DNA of 64,000 bases from Verrucomicrobia bacterium LW23 (GCA_003054695.1 QAZA01000050.1:62001-126000), one strand, 5' to 3'; counted from the stretch's first letter, positions 1-8,906 are shown. The notes: a model not told the origin generated them from the letters alone. Numbers and translations: made by a program.

Positions 1-122
1 ATAGTCCCAGAGAGGTGCTCCGAAGCGCCGGAGGCGCGACCGTATATTAGCCGGTGGTGAAGCGAGTCTGCGAGCGGGAACCACCGGTTAACATCCCCTC
101 CGAACAAGCCCCGGCAGGGGCT
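1..122. repeat. REP-like palindromic repeat, copy 1
   Basis: Three hairpins in a row: GCGCC-GGA-GGCGC at 25-37, a larger stem CCGGTGGT (51-58) pairing with ACCACCGG (80-87), and AGCCCC-GGCA-GGGGCT at 107-122. The block GAAGCGCCGNAGGCGCGA followed by a variable long stem recurs in inverted orientation at 12608-12655, so this is a dispersed family rather than a single terminator. It sits just past the stop codon of the minus-strand operon and may also end its transcripts. No REP-associated tyrosine transposase is encoded in the window. Confidence 0.6.
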
Positions 123-139
123 GAGCATGGCTTCCTGCA

Positions 140-1096
140 CTACGCCCGCGTATAGCTAAACCTTGCGGCAGAGCGACTTAGCGGCAAAATCTCCGCCTCC
201 GCCACCCACTGCGGCATCTTATCCGCGTGCCAGAGATAGAGCCAGCCGTCCACCGCAGGCGTCGGCACTTTGCCAGCCGCCGCCGAAAGCTCCGGGCGAT
301 CTCCGGACCCCGGCGCATGCATGGGGGGCGGACGCTGCCGCCACAGGGCGCGGCGCACAATTTCGCTAGGCAGGGCGGGAGCCCACGTCCATCCGCAAGG
401 CACTGCTATGCCGTTACTTACGCAATAGCGCACACCCGGCAGAGATGGCAGCACGGCCGTCCCCGCCCCGGACTGCGCCACGCAGACGGAGCCATCGCCC
501 GCCACTGCAAATACCAGCCCGCCAAAGCGCACCTCCGACGCCTCCTCCACAAAGGCGCGCCACGGTCCTTCCGCCACAATCAGCAGACCCGGCTCGGATT
601 CCGTGGCGCTGCGCACCAACGTAAGCTCCACCAGCGCAGAGCTTTGCGTGGTGCCGGGGTGCGCCTCTGAGCCTTCGACCGCCGTCGCGGAACGCCGGCG
701 CGGATCCGGCAGACGCCCCGGCATCAGCGTGGAGGGAGGCGCAATTTCCAGCGCCTGCGCCAGCGGTTGCCACGTTACATGAGGCAGGCGGCCGTCGGGA
801 AGCAGCCGCGAGAAATCGCGCAGCTTGCCTCCGGCCAGAACCTCATACCACTGCGCGCTGGGATGACCCGCCAGAGCCTCGCCTAACGCCGTGCTCCAGG
901 CCGCCCCGCGCACCCACACAAACTCTCCCGCCACGCCCGCGTCCAGGCCCGCAAAAAGCCGCAAACTCCACAGCGCTTCCGCATCCCGCCGATGCAACCG
1001 CGCCGCCCACGCACGGCCCTCCGGCGCCGCGCCGCCGCCCGCAAAAAGCGCGCGCGGGGGCAGGATAGGCTGCGCAGATGACGATGGCTGGGGCAT
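140..1096 (-). CDS. bpX6-like protein of a MoxR-vWA-beta-propeller ternary system (tentative)
   Basis: A 318-residue soluble protein without signal peptide or membrane segments. The middle has a Trp-Gln-Pro-Leu stretch followed by Pro-rich spacing (about residues 109-130). The C-terminal half has a Leu-Pro-Gly-Val-Arg-Tyr element, then Ile-Ala-Val-Pro-Cys-Gly-Trp-Thr-Trp, and ends with a Leu-Ser-Arg-Ser-Ala-Ala-Arg tail. From memory these match the bpX6 accessory domain of MoxR AAA/vWA/beta-propeller systems, which are proposed NTP-dependent regulatory or conflict systems. The family match is recall and could not be searched. The MoxR, vWA and propeller genes are not in the window; they could lie beyond position 1, downstream in the same direction. 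Last gene of a minus-strand operon, 24 bp after the radical SAM gene. Confidence 0.5.
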   Translation of the reverse strand: MPQPSSSAQPILPPRALFAGGGAAPEGRAWAARLHRRDAEALWSLRLFAGLDAGVAGEFVWVRGAAWSTALGEALAGHPSAQWYEVLAGGKLRDFSRLLPDGRLPHVTWQPLAQALEIAPPSTLMPGRLPDPRRRSATAVEGSEAHPGTTQSSALVELTLVRSATESEPGLLIVAEGPWRAFVEEASEVRFGGLVFAVAGDGSVCVAQSGAGTAVLPSLPGVRYCVSNGIAVPCGWTWAPALPSEIVRRALWRQRPPPMHAPGSGDRPELSAAAGKVPTPAVDGWLYLWHADKMPQWVAEAEILPLSRSAARFSYTRA

Positions 1097-1120
1097 GTCC
1101 CTTTCTATAGCACAAAGCCC

Positions 1121-1996
1121 TTACCGTGCGGAGGAAAATGCGGCGGGAATTCTCTCCAACACCCCCTCGCCAAACAGCGCCGCGGCTCCCGTCCTCGGCA
1201 TGTGCACGTACCCAATATGGCAGCCGCAAACCGCGTTGCTGCACCTTCGTGGCCGAAGCCCCTCGCGCCAGCCGGCCTCGTAAATGTTCCCAATCTTCTC
1301 GCGGATAAAATGGCAGCGATACATATCCCCTTCTCCATCAACGCTAAACGCGGATTCCCCGGCCATGCACTCCTCGCCCAGACTGGCGTGGTACCGGTTG
1401 TTCATCCCAAAATGCGGGTCCACGGCCTCGATCCGTGCCACCTCGTCCCCAGCGTAGTACCCGCGCACGCGCTTGTACGCATTCACCCACACATAGGTCC
1501 CCTCCGGCAGCCTGCGCCGCAGCTCTTCCATCGCATCCAGATTCTCCTTAAGGCCCACGATACCAACGCTATATCTAAGCCCCATGCCATCCAGCCGCGC
1601 GCACTGCGCCACAAAATCGTCCAGCGCCACCTGCGAGGGATGGTACGTGGCCCAAAAAGCCAGCCGCTGCGGATCCGCCCGGCGCGCCCAGTCCAGGCGA
1701 CAGCTCAAATTTGTCTGAACCGCCACGCGCGCAACGTGTTGCATGTGGCTGAGCACCACCAGCGCCTCCCTGTAATGCGCCCGGATCAGCGCCTCGCCCC
1801 ACGGCGTAAACAGTACGCCCAGCCGGGTCGCACCCGCGTCATCGGCCAAACCGCCCGCCCAGGCCACAAAGCGGCGCAGCTTCGCCGCATCGTCCGCAAG
1901 CTCCGCCGCCGAGTTCCGCGTTTTGGCAAACGGGCAGTAGTCGCAGGCATAGTCGCAGCTGGAGAGCGGCCCGCGATACAAGAGGTTAAGCCTCAT
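1121..1996 (-). CDS. STM4011-like radical SAM protein
   Basis: A 291-residue radical SAM enzyme. The N-terminus carries a Cys-x3-Cys-x2-Cys cluster (CDYACDYC, about residues 14-21) that would hold the SAM-cleaving 4Fe-4S cluster, preceded by the NLLYRGPLSSC segment typical of the STM4011 family. The C-terminal half has further cysteines (GEECMAG, MYRCHF, RRCSNAVCGCH) that suggest one or two extra Fe-S clusters of SPASM/twitch type. STM4011 proteins are known from a Salmonella cluster with a second radical SAM enzyme, a sulfatase-like and an ATP-grasp protein, but none of these partners is present. Here the gene lies between two non-enzymatic proteins, which points to modification of a peptide or of the neighbouring proteins. 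Substrate unknown. Confidence 0.75.
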   Translation of the reverse strand: MRLNLLYRGPLSSCDYACDYCPFAKTRNSAAELADDAAKLRRFVAWAGGLADDAGATRLGVLFTPWGEALIRAHYREALVVLSHMQHVARVAVQTNLSCRLDWARRADPQRLAFWATYHPSQVALDDFVAQCARLDGMGLRYSVGIVGLKENLDAMEELRRRLPEGTYVWVNAYKRVRGYYAGDEVARIEAVDPHFGMNNRYHASLGEECMAGESAFSVDGEGDMYRCHFIREKIGNIYEAGWREGLRPRRCSNAVCGCHIGYVHMPRTGAAALFGEGVLERIPAAFSSAR

Positions 1997-2023
1997 AAGC
2001 TTGCACCTTGCCCAGCGCGTTGC

Positions 2024-2380
2024 CTACAGAACTGCGGCCTCCAGCCGGGCTCGCATAATGTCCGCAAAGGCGGGCGGCACCACCAGCGCGTTGGGCACTC
2101 CATACATATGCAGCTTAAGCGTGCGCGTCGCCGGGTCAACCACCATTCGCGTGACCACCTGCGCGTTCACAAGAAAGCGCGCTGTCTCGCCAAATTCGGT
2201 GATCTGAAACGCGGCAAAGTCCCCCAGCGCCGCCTCCACTTTCTCGGCGTCCAACCGCCCCTGCACGGCATGTTGCGAGCCATCGAGGAAATGGAGAGTG
2301 CCGCCGACGTCCGACAGCCTGGCCAGGGAGACCAGCCCGGGATTGATCCATACGCCCTGGGATAGCTGGAGCAGTGGCAT
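2024..2380 (-). CDS. Hypothetical protein, first gene of radical SAM operon
   Basis: About 118 residues from the ATG at 2380; an upstream in-frame start at 2449 would add 23 poorly conserved-looking residues. The protein is soluble, rich in beta-prone hydrophobic stretches and ends in an amphipathic helix (VPPAFADIMRARLEAAVL). No known domain is recognised. It is 27 bp upstream of the radical SAM gene and in the same direction, so it is probably co-transcribed and might be a substrate or chaperone, but nothing in the sequence proves this. Confidence 0.55.
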   Translation of the reverse strand: MPLLQLSQGVWINPGLVSLARLSDVGGTLHFLDGSQHAVQGRLDAEKVEAALGDFAAFQITEFGETARFLVNAQVVTRMVVDPATRTLKLHMYGVPNALVVPPAFADIMRARLEAAVL

Positions 2381-2580
2381 GACGGTAATAATAATTGACG
2401 CCCGCCGACAAATCCAGCACAAAAGGTTGCGAGCGGGCCGCCCCCTCACGCAGCCGATATTTTTTGCTTGAGCGGCACGTATTTACACCGCATGTTAATC
2501 ATATACAGCGGCGCCAGCGAAAGAGCCGGATTTGTTTCCATCCGTAAAGACGTCCAGTCGCGCAGCTCCCTCCCATTGCC

Positions 2581-2808
2581 ATGTCCGACGAACTCTCCGA
2601 GCGCGCCCAAAAGGCACAAAAGATTATTGCCAACCCCGTGGGCTTCAAGGTCTGCGAAGGGTGCGAATCGATTGTCCTGGAGAAAGCCGTTACGTGCCCC
2701 AACTGCCACGGCTACCGCTTCGACAGCACGGCCGAGCGGGTAAAGGAGCAGGCCCGCATCCTCGGCTCGCGCGCCGCTACGTCGTTGTCACCCAAGGACT
2801 TCGAATAG
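2581..2808 (+). CDS. Small zinc-ribbon protein
   Basis: A 75-residue protein with one zinc ribbon made of two Cys-x2-Cys knuckles: CEGC at about residues 25-28 and CPNC at about 39-42. The N-terminus is helical and charged; the C-terminal third is a helical tail ending in SPKDFE. No membrane segment. The ATG follows a pyrimidine-rich leader with no Shine-Dalgarno match. The stop is 26 bp before the CheW-like gene in the same direction, so the two are probably co-transcribed. Small ribbons of this kind are common in Verrucomicrobiota; a role in nucleic-acid or protein binding is plausible but unknown. Confidence 0.8.
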   Translation: MSDELSERAQKAQKIIANPVGFKVCEGCESIVLEKAVTCPNCHGYRFDSTAERVKEQARILGSRAATSLSPKDFE

Positions 2809-2834
2809 CCCGGCCCCGCGCCGGCCCGCCCACA

Positions 2835-3449
2835 ATGCACTCCGCGGCACCCGCCTCCAGCCCCGCCGCCCCAGCCTGCCTGCTTTTGCTGATGACGGCC
2901 GGCGGCGTGCATTATGCCGTGCGCGCGGCCTCCATCCGCCGCCTGGTGCCCTTTGTGCGCCTGCACGCCCCGCCCCGGCACGCGCCGCGCGAGTTTGTAG
3001 GCTGGCTTAACTTTCAGGGTGAGGTAGTGCCCGTCGTGGACGGCACCCTGCGCCTGGCCGGCCGCCCGACAGAACCCACGCTCATCTCACGCATCTTATT
3101 GATACAGAGCGACTTTGCCCAGGCAAATTCACCAGCTTCCGGTGACGCGTCCGCGCCAACCGGCACCCACACGCTGGGCATTATCGCAGAGAGCGCCCAC
3201 CGCACCGTGCGCCTGGCAACCTCTCAGTTTCAGCGCCACAAGGTTGCGGAGCGCATTGCGGTGCCCGAAGGCGGGCTGCCCCTGTTGCCAGTGATGGAAC
3301 ATGACGGCTATCTCCTTCACCTGCTGGAACTTGAGCAGCTTTTGACGCCCGAGCTTTGCGCCGCGTTCTCCAGCGGCGCCGCGCAGCCCTCCGGCGCGCC
3401 ATTGCCGCAATCGCCGCGGCCCGCCCTTACGCATCGCACCGAGCCGTAG
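2835..3449 (+). CDS. CheW-like chemotaxis coupling protein
   Basis: A 204-residue protein with a CheW fold. The opening strands (LLLMTAGGVHYAVRAASIRR) and the GWLNFQGEVVPVVDG segment at about residues 55-70 are the hallmark CheW beta-barrel pieces, and a second half strand set follows (HTLGIIAESAH). The last 30 residues are Pro/Ala-rich and unlike CheW. I chose the ATG at 2835; longer in-frame extensions overlap the zinc-ribbon gene. CheW normally bridges chemoreceptors and CheA. No cheA, cheY, MCP or other chemotaxis gene lies nearby, so this is an orphan and may serve a chemosensory cluster elsewhere. Confidence 0.75.
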   Translation: MHSAAPASSPAAPACLLLLMTAGGVHYAVRAASIRRLVPFVRLHAPPRHAPREFVGWLNFQGEVVPVVDGTLRLAGRPTEPTLISRILLIQSDFAQANSPASGDASAPTGTHTLGIIAESAHRTVRLATSQFQRHKVAERIAVPEGGLPLLPVMEHDGYLLHLLELEQLLTPELCAAFSSGAAQPSGAPLPQSPRPALTHRTEP

Positions 3450-3502
3450 CGGAGAAGCATACGCGCACACGCTCTCGCGTGCGTACCTAAGCCTCTCCGC
3501 TA
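3447..3502. terminator. Bidirectional hairpin between cheW-like gene and ileS
   Basis: TAGCGGAG at 3447-3454, including the stop codon of the CheW-like gene, pairs with CTCCGCTA at 3495-3502, and an inner GC-rich stem (around CGCGCAC/GCGTGCG) extends it. It sits between two convergent genes. There is no strong T tract on either side, so termination may be weak or factor-aided. Confidence 0.6.
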
Positions 3503-3542
3503 CAACATGTTGCCGTGCGCATGCAGTGCGCCTGTCGCGCGA

Positions 3543-6434
3543 TTAGCCAGCCGTTACGCTGGCCGCCGGCAGCGATGTCACCACGCGGGTGCAGCGCGGG
3601 CAAAGCTCAGGATGCTCCGCGTCGGCACCAGTCGCCTCGTCGTACTTCCAGCAGCGGATGCAGCGGGTGCCGCGGGCGCGACGGACGAAAATTTCGGCGC
3701 CGGCCTCGGCGGTTTCGCTGGGCGTAACGTCCCTGGCATCAACGATATCGAACTGCGATACCATGCATAGCGTGCGCAGCAGGGGCACATCGTCGGGCTG
3801 AACACCAAGGGCCGGCAGCGCTTCCACGCGAGCCTCGAGGCTCTTGCCAATCTCCTTGCGGCGGCGCGCGCCTTCCAGCTGCTCGTTGACGCGCGAACGC
3901 AGGGCGAGCAGACCCGTCCAGCGCTCCAGAAGCGCCGGCGCGGAGGACAGCGCGGCTTCATCGGCTTTCGGAAAGAGTTGCAGGTGAATGCTTTCCGACT
4001 GCGCATCATGGCGGTTCAGCTCGTCCCAGATCTCCTCGGCCGTAAACGGCGTGGCCGGGGCCAGCAGGCGCGCCAGGGTGGAGGCGATGAGGCGCATGAC
4101 CGTTTGCGCGGAGCGGCGCGCGGGGTCGTCCGCGGCATCGCAGTACAGGCTGTCTTTCAGCACATCTACGTACAGCGCAGAGAGTTCCACATTGCAAAAG
4201 CGCGTGACGGCCTGCACAGCCAGATGGAACTCGTAGGCCTCGTAAGCGGCCCGGCTGGTGCGCACGACCTCCTGCAAACGCGTGTAAACATACAGATCCA
4301 GCTCGCTCCACGCGCTTTGCGCCTGGGTGTGCACGGCCGGGTCGAAGTCGTGCAGGTTGCCCAGCAGCACGCGCACGGTGTTGCGGATGGCGCGGTACGT
4401 ATCGACGGCACGGGCCATCAGCTCCTTGCTCATCGGGATGTCCTGCCGATAATCCTGCATGGCGGCCCACAGGCGCAGCATGTCGGCGCCGTTGGCTTTG
4501 ACCAGCGAGAGGATGTCGAGCGCGCCGTCCTTTTTGCTGTATTTGCGGCCCTCTTCGTTGACGACAAACCCGTGCGTCAGCACCTGCTTGTAAGGGGTGC
4601 CGCTGGGGTTGTCCTTGTCGCCGGCAAGCGACGCAACACTCAGGGAGAGAGAGCTTTGGAACCAGCCGCGATGCTGGTCGCTGCCTTCCAGGTACATGTC
4701 GGCCGGCCACCAGCCGCGCTTGCGAAGCACCGCCGCGTGGCTGCTTCCGCTGTCGATCCACACGTCAAGCGTGTCGCGGCCCTTGCGGCCGGCGCCATAG
4801 ACACCGAGTCGCTTTGCCATTACGTCATCGGGCGTGGAGAACCACACACCGGTGCCTTCGCGCTCCACGATATCGGCAAACGCGCGGATGCTGGCGCCGC
4901 TCATCAGCGGCTGGCCGCCCTCGCCGTAAAACACGGGGATGGGCACGCCCCACGTGCGCTGGCGCGAGATGCACCAGTCGGGCCGCGTCTCCACGGCGCC
5001 ACGGATGCGGTTTTCGCCCCAGTTCGGCACCCATTTCACCTCGCCTATTGCCTTGAGCGCGTCGGCGCGGAAGTCCATTTTGATGAACCACTGCTTGACG
5101 GCCCGGAAGATGATGGGTGTTTTGGAGCGCCAGCAGAGCGGATACTTGTGGGGGTAATCCTTTTTGGCCAGCAGAAGTCCTTTGCTCTCAAGCATTTCCA
5201 GGATCGGACCGTTGGCCTTGAAGACATACTGGCCGACAAGCTCTGGCACGCCGCATTCCGCACTCAGGCAGCCTCGGTCGTCCACGGGCGAGAGGAGGCG
5301 CAGGCCGACGGCTTTGCCCAGGTTATAGTCGTCCTGGCCGTGGCCGGGGGCGATGTGCACGAGCCCGGTGCCGGTCTCCGCAGTCACGAACTCGGCCGCG
5401 TAGAAGTGGCTGGCGCGATCGAGGAAAGGGTGTTGCGCGAAGAACTCCGCAGCTTTGCGACCTTCGGAAGTTGTTGTAACGCCAACGGTTGGCGCGAAAG
5501 CACTGCCCTTGAACGTGCTGCCGTGCAATTGCACTTTACGGTCATCTGCCAGCGGCAGCTTCGGAGCCAGATCGACGGCACACAGGAATACGCCCGTGCC
5601 TTCGCCTCCGTCGAACAGCGCGTAGTCCAGATGCGGGGAGAGGGCGATGGCGAGGTTGGCCGGGAGCGTCCAGGGCGTGGTGGTCCAGATCAGCGCGAAG
5701 AGGCTGGCATCCGTCGCAAGTGGCTTGCCGGCAAGGGCTTCCAGCTTCAGGCGGCTGGCGGCGTCGGTGATCGGGAACTTGACGAACGCCGAGGGGTCGA
5801 CGCGGCTTTCGTCGTACTCCAGCTCGGCTTCAGCAAGGGCCGTCTGGCACCCGGTGCTCCAGCGGACGGGGCGTAAGTCGTTGTAGACGAGATCTTTATC
5901 TACAAGCTTGGCGAAGGTGCGGAGGATCTCCGCCTCGTACGCGGGATCCATGGTGAGGTAGGGCGTTTCCCACTCGCCAAAGACGCCGAGGCGCTTGAAC
6001 TGGCCGCGCTGGATCGCGATAAATTTACGCGCTGTCGCTTCGCACGCTTCGCGGATGGCAACGGGGTCGGTCAGATCCTCGCCGCCTTTGCTCTTGTCCT
6101 GCATCACTTTATGTTCGATCGGCAGGCCATGGCAGTCCCAGCCCGGGACAAACGGCGCGCTAAATCCCATCATGTTGCGGGATTTCAGGACAAGATCCTT
6201 CAGCGTCATGTTGAGCAGGTGGCCGATGTGGCCGTCGCCGTTGGCGAAGGGGGGGCCGTCGTGAAGGATAAAGCGGGGCGCGCTTTCGCTCGCGCGGCGT
6301 TCGATTATTTTCTCGTAAATCCCCTCGTTGTCCCAGCGTTCCAGGAACTTGGGTTCACGCAACGGCAGGTCCGCCTTCATGGGGAACGCCGTTTGCGGCA
6401 GCAGGATTGTCGATTTATAATCTTTAGATTCCAT
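3543..6434 (-). CDS. ileS: Isoleucyl-tRNA synthetase
   Basis: Charges tRNA-Ile with isoleucine in the cytoplasm. The 963-residue protein has the class I nucleotide-binding signature as GHIGH (residues 68-72), the KMSKS loop as KYSKK (about 631-635), the editing CP1 insertion between them, and a C-terminal zinc-binding module with paired cysteines (RCIRCW and LCPRC, about residues 930-960). This layout is the bacterial eukaryote-distinct type. The open frame continues 47 codons upstream, but the first ATG that gives the conserved MESKDYKSTILLP start is at 6434. No T-box leader is visible in the short divergent intergenic region. Confidence 0.97.
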   Translation of the reverse strand: MESKDYKSTILLPQTAFPMKADLPLREPKFLERWDNEGIYEKIIERRASESAPRFILHDGPPFANGDGHIGHLLNMTLKDLVLKSRNMMGFSAPFVPGWDCHGLPIEHKVMQDKSKGGEDLTDPVAIREACEATARKFIAIQRGQFKRLGVFGEWETPYLTMDPAYEAEILRTFAKLVDKDLVYNDLRPVRWSTGCQTALAEAELEYDESRVDPSAFVKFPITDAASRLKLEALAGKPLATDASLFALIWTTTPWTLPANLAIALSPHLDYALFDGGEGTGVFLCAVDLAPKLPLADDRKVQLHGSTFKGSAFAPTVGVTTTSEGRKAAEFFAQHPFLDRASHFYAAEFVTAETGTGLVHIAPGHGQDDYNLGKAVGLRLLSPVDDRGCLSAECGVPELVGQYVFKANGPILEMLESKGLLLAKKDYPHKYPLCWRSKTPIIFRAVKQWFIKMDFRADALKAIGEVKWVPNWGENRIRGAVETRPDWCISRQRTWGVPIPVFYGEGGQPLMSGASIRAFADIVEREGTGVWFSTPDDVMAKRLGVYGAGRKGRDTLDVWIDSGSSHAAVLRKRGWWPADMYLEGSDQHRGWFQSSLSLSVASLAGDKDNPSGTPYKQVLTHGFVVNEEGRKYSKKDGALDILSLVKANGADMLRLWAAMQDYRQDIPMSKELMARAVDTYRAIRNTVRVLLGNLHDFDPAVHTQAQSAWSELDLYVYTRLQEVVRTSRAAYEAYEFHLAVQAVTRFCNVELSALYVDVLKDSLYCDAADDPARRSAQTVMRLIASTLARLLAPATPFTAEEIWDELNRHDAQSESIHLQLFPKADEAALSSAPALLERWTGLLALRSRVNEQLEGARRRKEIGKSLEARVEALPALGVQPDDVPLLRTLCMVSQFDIVDARDVTPSETAEAGAEIFVRRARGTRCIRCWKYDEATGADAEHPELCPRCTRVVTSLPAASVTAG

Positions 6435-6663
6435 CTTCGTCTTGATCTGAGGGCTTGCGGCGGCACACGCGCGCCAAACGGGCAGTTTAGCACAGGCAGC
6501 GGGCAAAAGGCAAGAACGCGCTCGCAGGGAAAGACTTATTGGGCCGCACTTTGCGTTTCCCTCAGTTGCGAACATTGTGTATACTTTAGACGCGACATTA
6601 TTCTAATCTATCCGCTTCCTCCCCCCGGCCGGACCCTATCTCCTTATCGTTACACGATTTACT

Positions 6664-7719
6664 ATGGCTTCCAAGAAATCCAAGATTCCCGCCAAGCCCG
6701 TAAAGAAGAAGGCGCCGGCAGCCAAGGCAGCGCCTGTCGCATCTCCGGTTCCGGCCAAAGCCGTTAAGCCCGCACAGTCCGGCCTTCAGTCCAAAAGCAA
6801 AAGTACGCCGGCCGCCGCTGCCAAAAAGCTGCCAATCAAGTCGGCGCCCGTGCCCAAAGGTGCGGTGATTCGCAAGTCCACAGCCCCCGCCGGCCCGATT
6901 CATCCGCCCGCGCCGCCTAAGTCTAAGCCGTTGATAGGCAAGGAGAAAACGAATATTGAGCTGGAAGCGCCACCCCTGCCCGAAGCCGCTCAGGCTCCCG
7001 CCGCCGGCGGTACGCGGCGCCGCTCCGGCAAGCCGAGTGTTAAGGCGCGCCCCAAATCGCGCCTGAAGGCACCCGTTGCGCCGGCGCCCCTCAAGGGCAG
7101 CGTTACCGTCACGCCGCTCGATCCCGAAGAGCTGAAGGAGCGTGTGCTGACGCCCATCACACTCGCTAAGTCGGAGCCCTCCAAGGCTTTACGCAAAACT
7201 TCCACCACGCGCAAATCCGCCGCCACGCCCGGCGCGCCCACGCCGGTTACGCCGCTCGACTCCGCCTCGTCGCTCTCCCCCGTGCAACTGGCGGCGCCCC
7301 GCGCCAATGCCGTGCCGGCGCCTTCCTCCGTAAGCGCGGCGGACAAGCAGCTGCCCAACTTCCGCGGCGCGTTCAAGATCTCCCACCTGCCGGAGCTGCA
7401 TTTTCCTGTGGCTGTGCGGGTTGTAAAAGCGCACTTCGATTCCATGCTTTCCGGCAACCTGCCGGAGGCCACGCTTTTGCTCACCGTGGCGCCGATGAGC
7501 AACATCCAGCTTCGCCTCTACTTTATGTTTAGCGGCGTGCGCGATATGGTGTTTGCCAGCATGGCGCCGGAGGGCCTGCTGGTGCGCGGCTTTAGCATTG
7601 ACGACGCGAGCCACCTGGGCGGCGGCGTGCAGTGGCACATCAGCGATTCCTCCAGCCAGCGAGCCCTGAGCTTTTTTGCGCGTGATGTGGACCTCGTATC
7701 GTTTGTAATGGAGGGGTGA
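6664..7719 (+). CDS. Protein with histone-H1-like basic N-terminal tail and conserved C-terminal domain
   Basis: 351 residues in two unlike halves. Residues 1-230 are low-complexity Lys/Ala/Pro/Ser with repeated PAKP, KKAP and KSAP-type patches, as in bacterial H1-like and HU-tail proteins, and would be disordered and DNA- or RNA-binding. Residues from about 235 on (LPNFRGAFKISHLPELHFP onward) form a compact domain with alternating beta strands, ending in VSFVMEG. No known family is recognised for the C-terminal domain. Monocistronic, divergent from ileS. A nucleoid or ribosome-associated role is an inference from charge only. Confidence 0.7.
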   Translation: MASKKSKIPAKPVKKKAPAAKAAPVASPVPAKAVKPAQSGLQSKSKSTPAAAAKKLPIKSAPVPKGAVIRKSTAPAGPIHPPAPPKSKPLIGKEKTNIELEAPPLPEAAQAPAAGGTRRRSGKPSVKARPKSRLKAPVAPAPLKGSVTVTPLDPEELKERVLTPITLAKSEPSKALRKTSTTRKSAATPGAPTPVTPLDSASSLSPVQLAAPRANAVPAPSSVSAADKQLPNFRGAFKISHLPELHFPVAVRVVKAHFDSMLSGNLPEATLLLTVAPMSNIQLRLYFMFSGVRDMVFASMAPEGLLVRGFSIDDASHLGGGVQWHISDSSSQRALSFFARDVDLVSFVMEG

Positions 7720-7766
7720 GGAAGGTGGAGGGCGCGGTGCCGAAGCCGAAGGCCCGGGCAGGACAG

Positions 7767-8906
7767 CTACTTGCCAAGTGTCTGCCTTGCAAGCTGTTGC
7801 AGGGCAAACTTTAAGCGTTGCTCCACCCTCGCCTCCCTCTCCTGCAGTTGCCATCCCGCGGCATTCAGAGGCAGCCCCGTCGTGCTGCCGGGCACCCACG
7901 ATCCGCCAATAAGTGTGGCGCGAGGGAAGCGTGGAATCCCGTATTCGCCCTTCAGGATCATCCCTATGAGCATCTCCACGGCGGCCTCTCCCACGATGTC
8001 GTTGTGCTGGTCCATGCCGCTCCAGTCCGGATGGTCGGCGCGCCGCTCCAGCTGAATCAGTGCGATATCGCGCGGAACCTCCAGCCCGATCTCCTTAAGC
8101 CACGTGCGGACAGAGTGATACAGCGAAAGAATGGCATCCGGCCGCTCGCGCTCCAGCCACTCCACAAACCCGGGCGGCATGGCGCGGCTCTCGCCGCTCT
8201 CGTAAAAGCCGGGCACCCGGCAATCGGGCGGCAGATCGCGTTGCGCAATGGCCATGCCGGCGGAAAAGCGATGCTCCACCAGTTCGTCGATCGTGCGATC
8301 CAGCACCAGCGCCGGGCGCCGGTAGCCCCTGTGGATGGCGCGCTGACACGCCTGTAGCGCCAGCGAGTGGTGATCCGCACACGCAAAGGAAAGGGCGGGA
8401 TCGCTGGTGCGGGAACCCGTGACAACGCACGGATAGGTGCCCCACAGCAGCCGAAATCGCGCCGGGAGCTGATCGGTTCGCATGAGCCCTACGATGACGG
8501 CGCCACGGATATTTCGCGCGTTAAAAATCTGGCACAGGCGGGCGCCGTTCATCGCCGGGTCGTGCAGCCAAAAATCCTCGTCCAGGGTATACCCCTGCGC
8601 CGCTGCCTGGCGCCGGCACCCCTCCACGTAGGTGGGGATGGTGGGGTGCCGCCGAAACGCGTCGGGGTCCTCGTTGGCGTTGACGAGCGCCAAGCCGCTG
8701 CGCGCCGTCGCCGTTTTTCCCCCGCGCAGCTGTGCCATCAACTGGCCGACAACCGCATTTTTGGTGTAGCCCAGGCGCTTGGCCGCCTCGCCAATTTCCT
8801 CGCGCCGCGCCTGGGGGATCTGCGGATCGTTACGCAGCGCAAGCGAGACGGTGTTTTTGGAGACACCGACCGCGCGGGCGATGTCCATCATGCTGGGCTT
8901 TTTCAT
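7767..8906 (-). CDS. LacI-family transcriptional regulator of the arabinose genes
   Basis: A 379-residue repressor. The N-terminal LacI helix-turn-helix (about residues 5-27, MDIARAVGVSKNTVSLALR) and hinge helix are followed by a periplasmic-binding-protein-like sensor domain to the C-terminus. LacI regulators bind a sugar or its derivative and release the operator. The gene is divergent from araB, and the shared 255-bp gap holds a perfect palindrome (9087-9107). Arabinose or a phosphorylated intermediate as inducer is inferred from position. It is not the GntR-type AraR of Bacillus nor AraC of enterics. Confidence 0.88.
   Translation of the reverse strand: MKKPSMMDIARAVGVSKNTVSLALRNDPQIPQARREEIGEAAKRLGYTKNAVVGQLMAQLRGGKTATARSGLALVNANEDPDAFRRHPTIPTYVEGCRRQAAAQGYTLDEDFWLHDPAMNGARLCQIFNARNIRGAVIVGLMRTDQLPARFRLLWGTYPCVVTGSRTSDPALSFACADHHSLALQACQRAIHRGYRRPALVLDRTIDELVEHRFSAGMAIAQRDLPPDCRVPGFYESGESRAMPPGFVEWLERERPDAILSLYHSVRTWLKEIGLEVPRDIALIQLERRADHPDWSGMDQHNDIVGEAAVEMLIGMILKGEYGIPRFPRATLIGGSWVPGSTTGLPLNAAGWQLQEREARVEQRLKFALQQLARQTLGK

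Noticed and set aside
2532-2834. N-terminal extension of the CheW-like protein
   Set aside because: The extra 101 residues overlap the zinc-ribbon gene in another frame and are Arg/Pro-rich; the ATG at 2835 directly precedes the CheW fold.
3978-5876. 632-codon open frame on the strand opposite ileS
   Set aside because: It is an antisense shadow of a well-supported synthetase gene. GC-rich codon use keeps opposite frames open, and its translation has no domain pattern.
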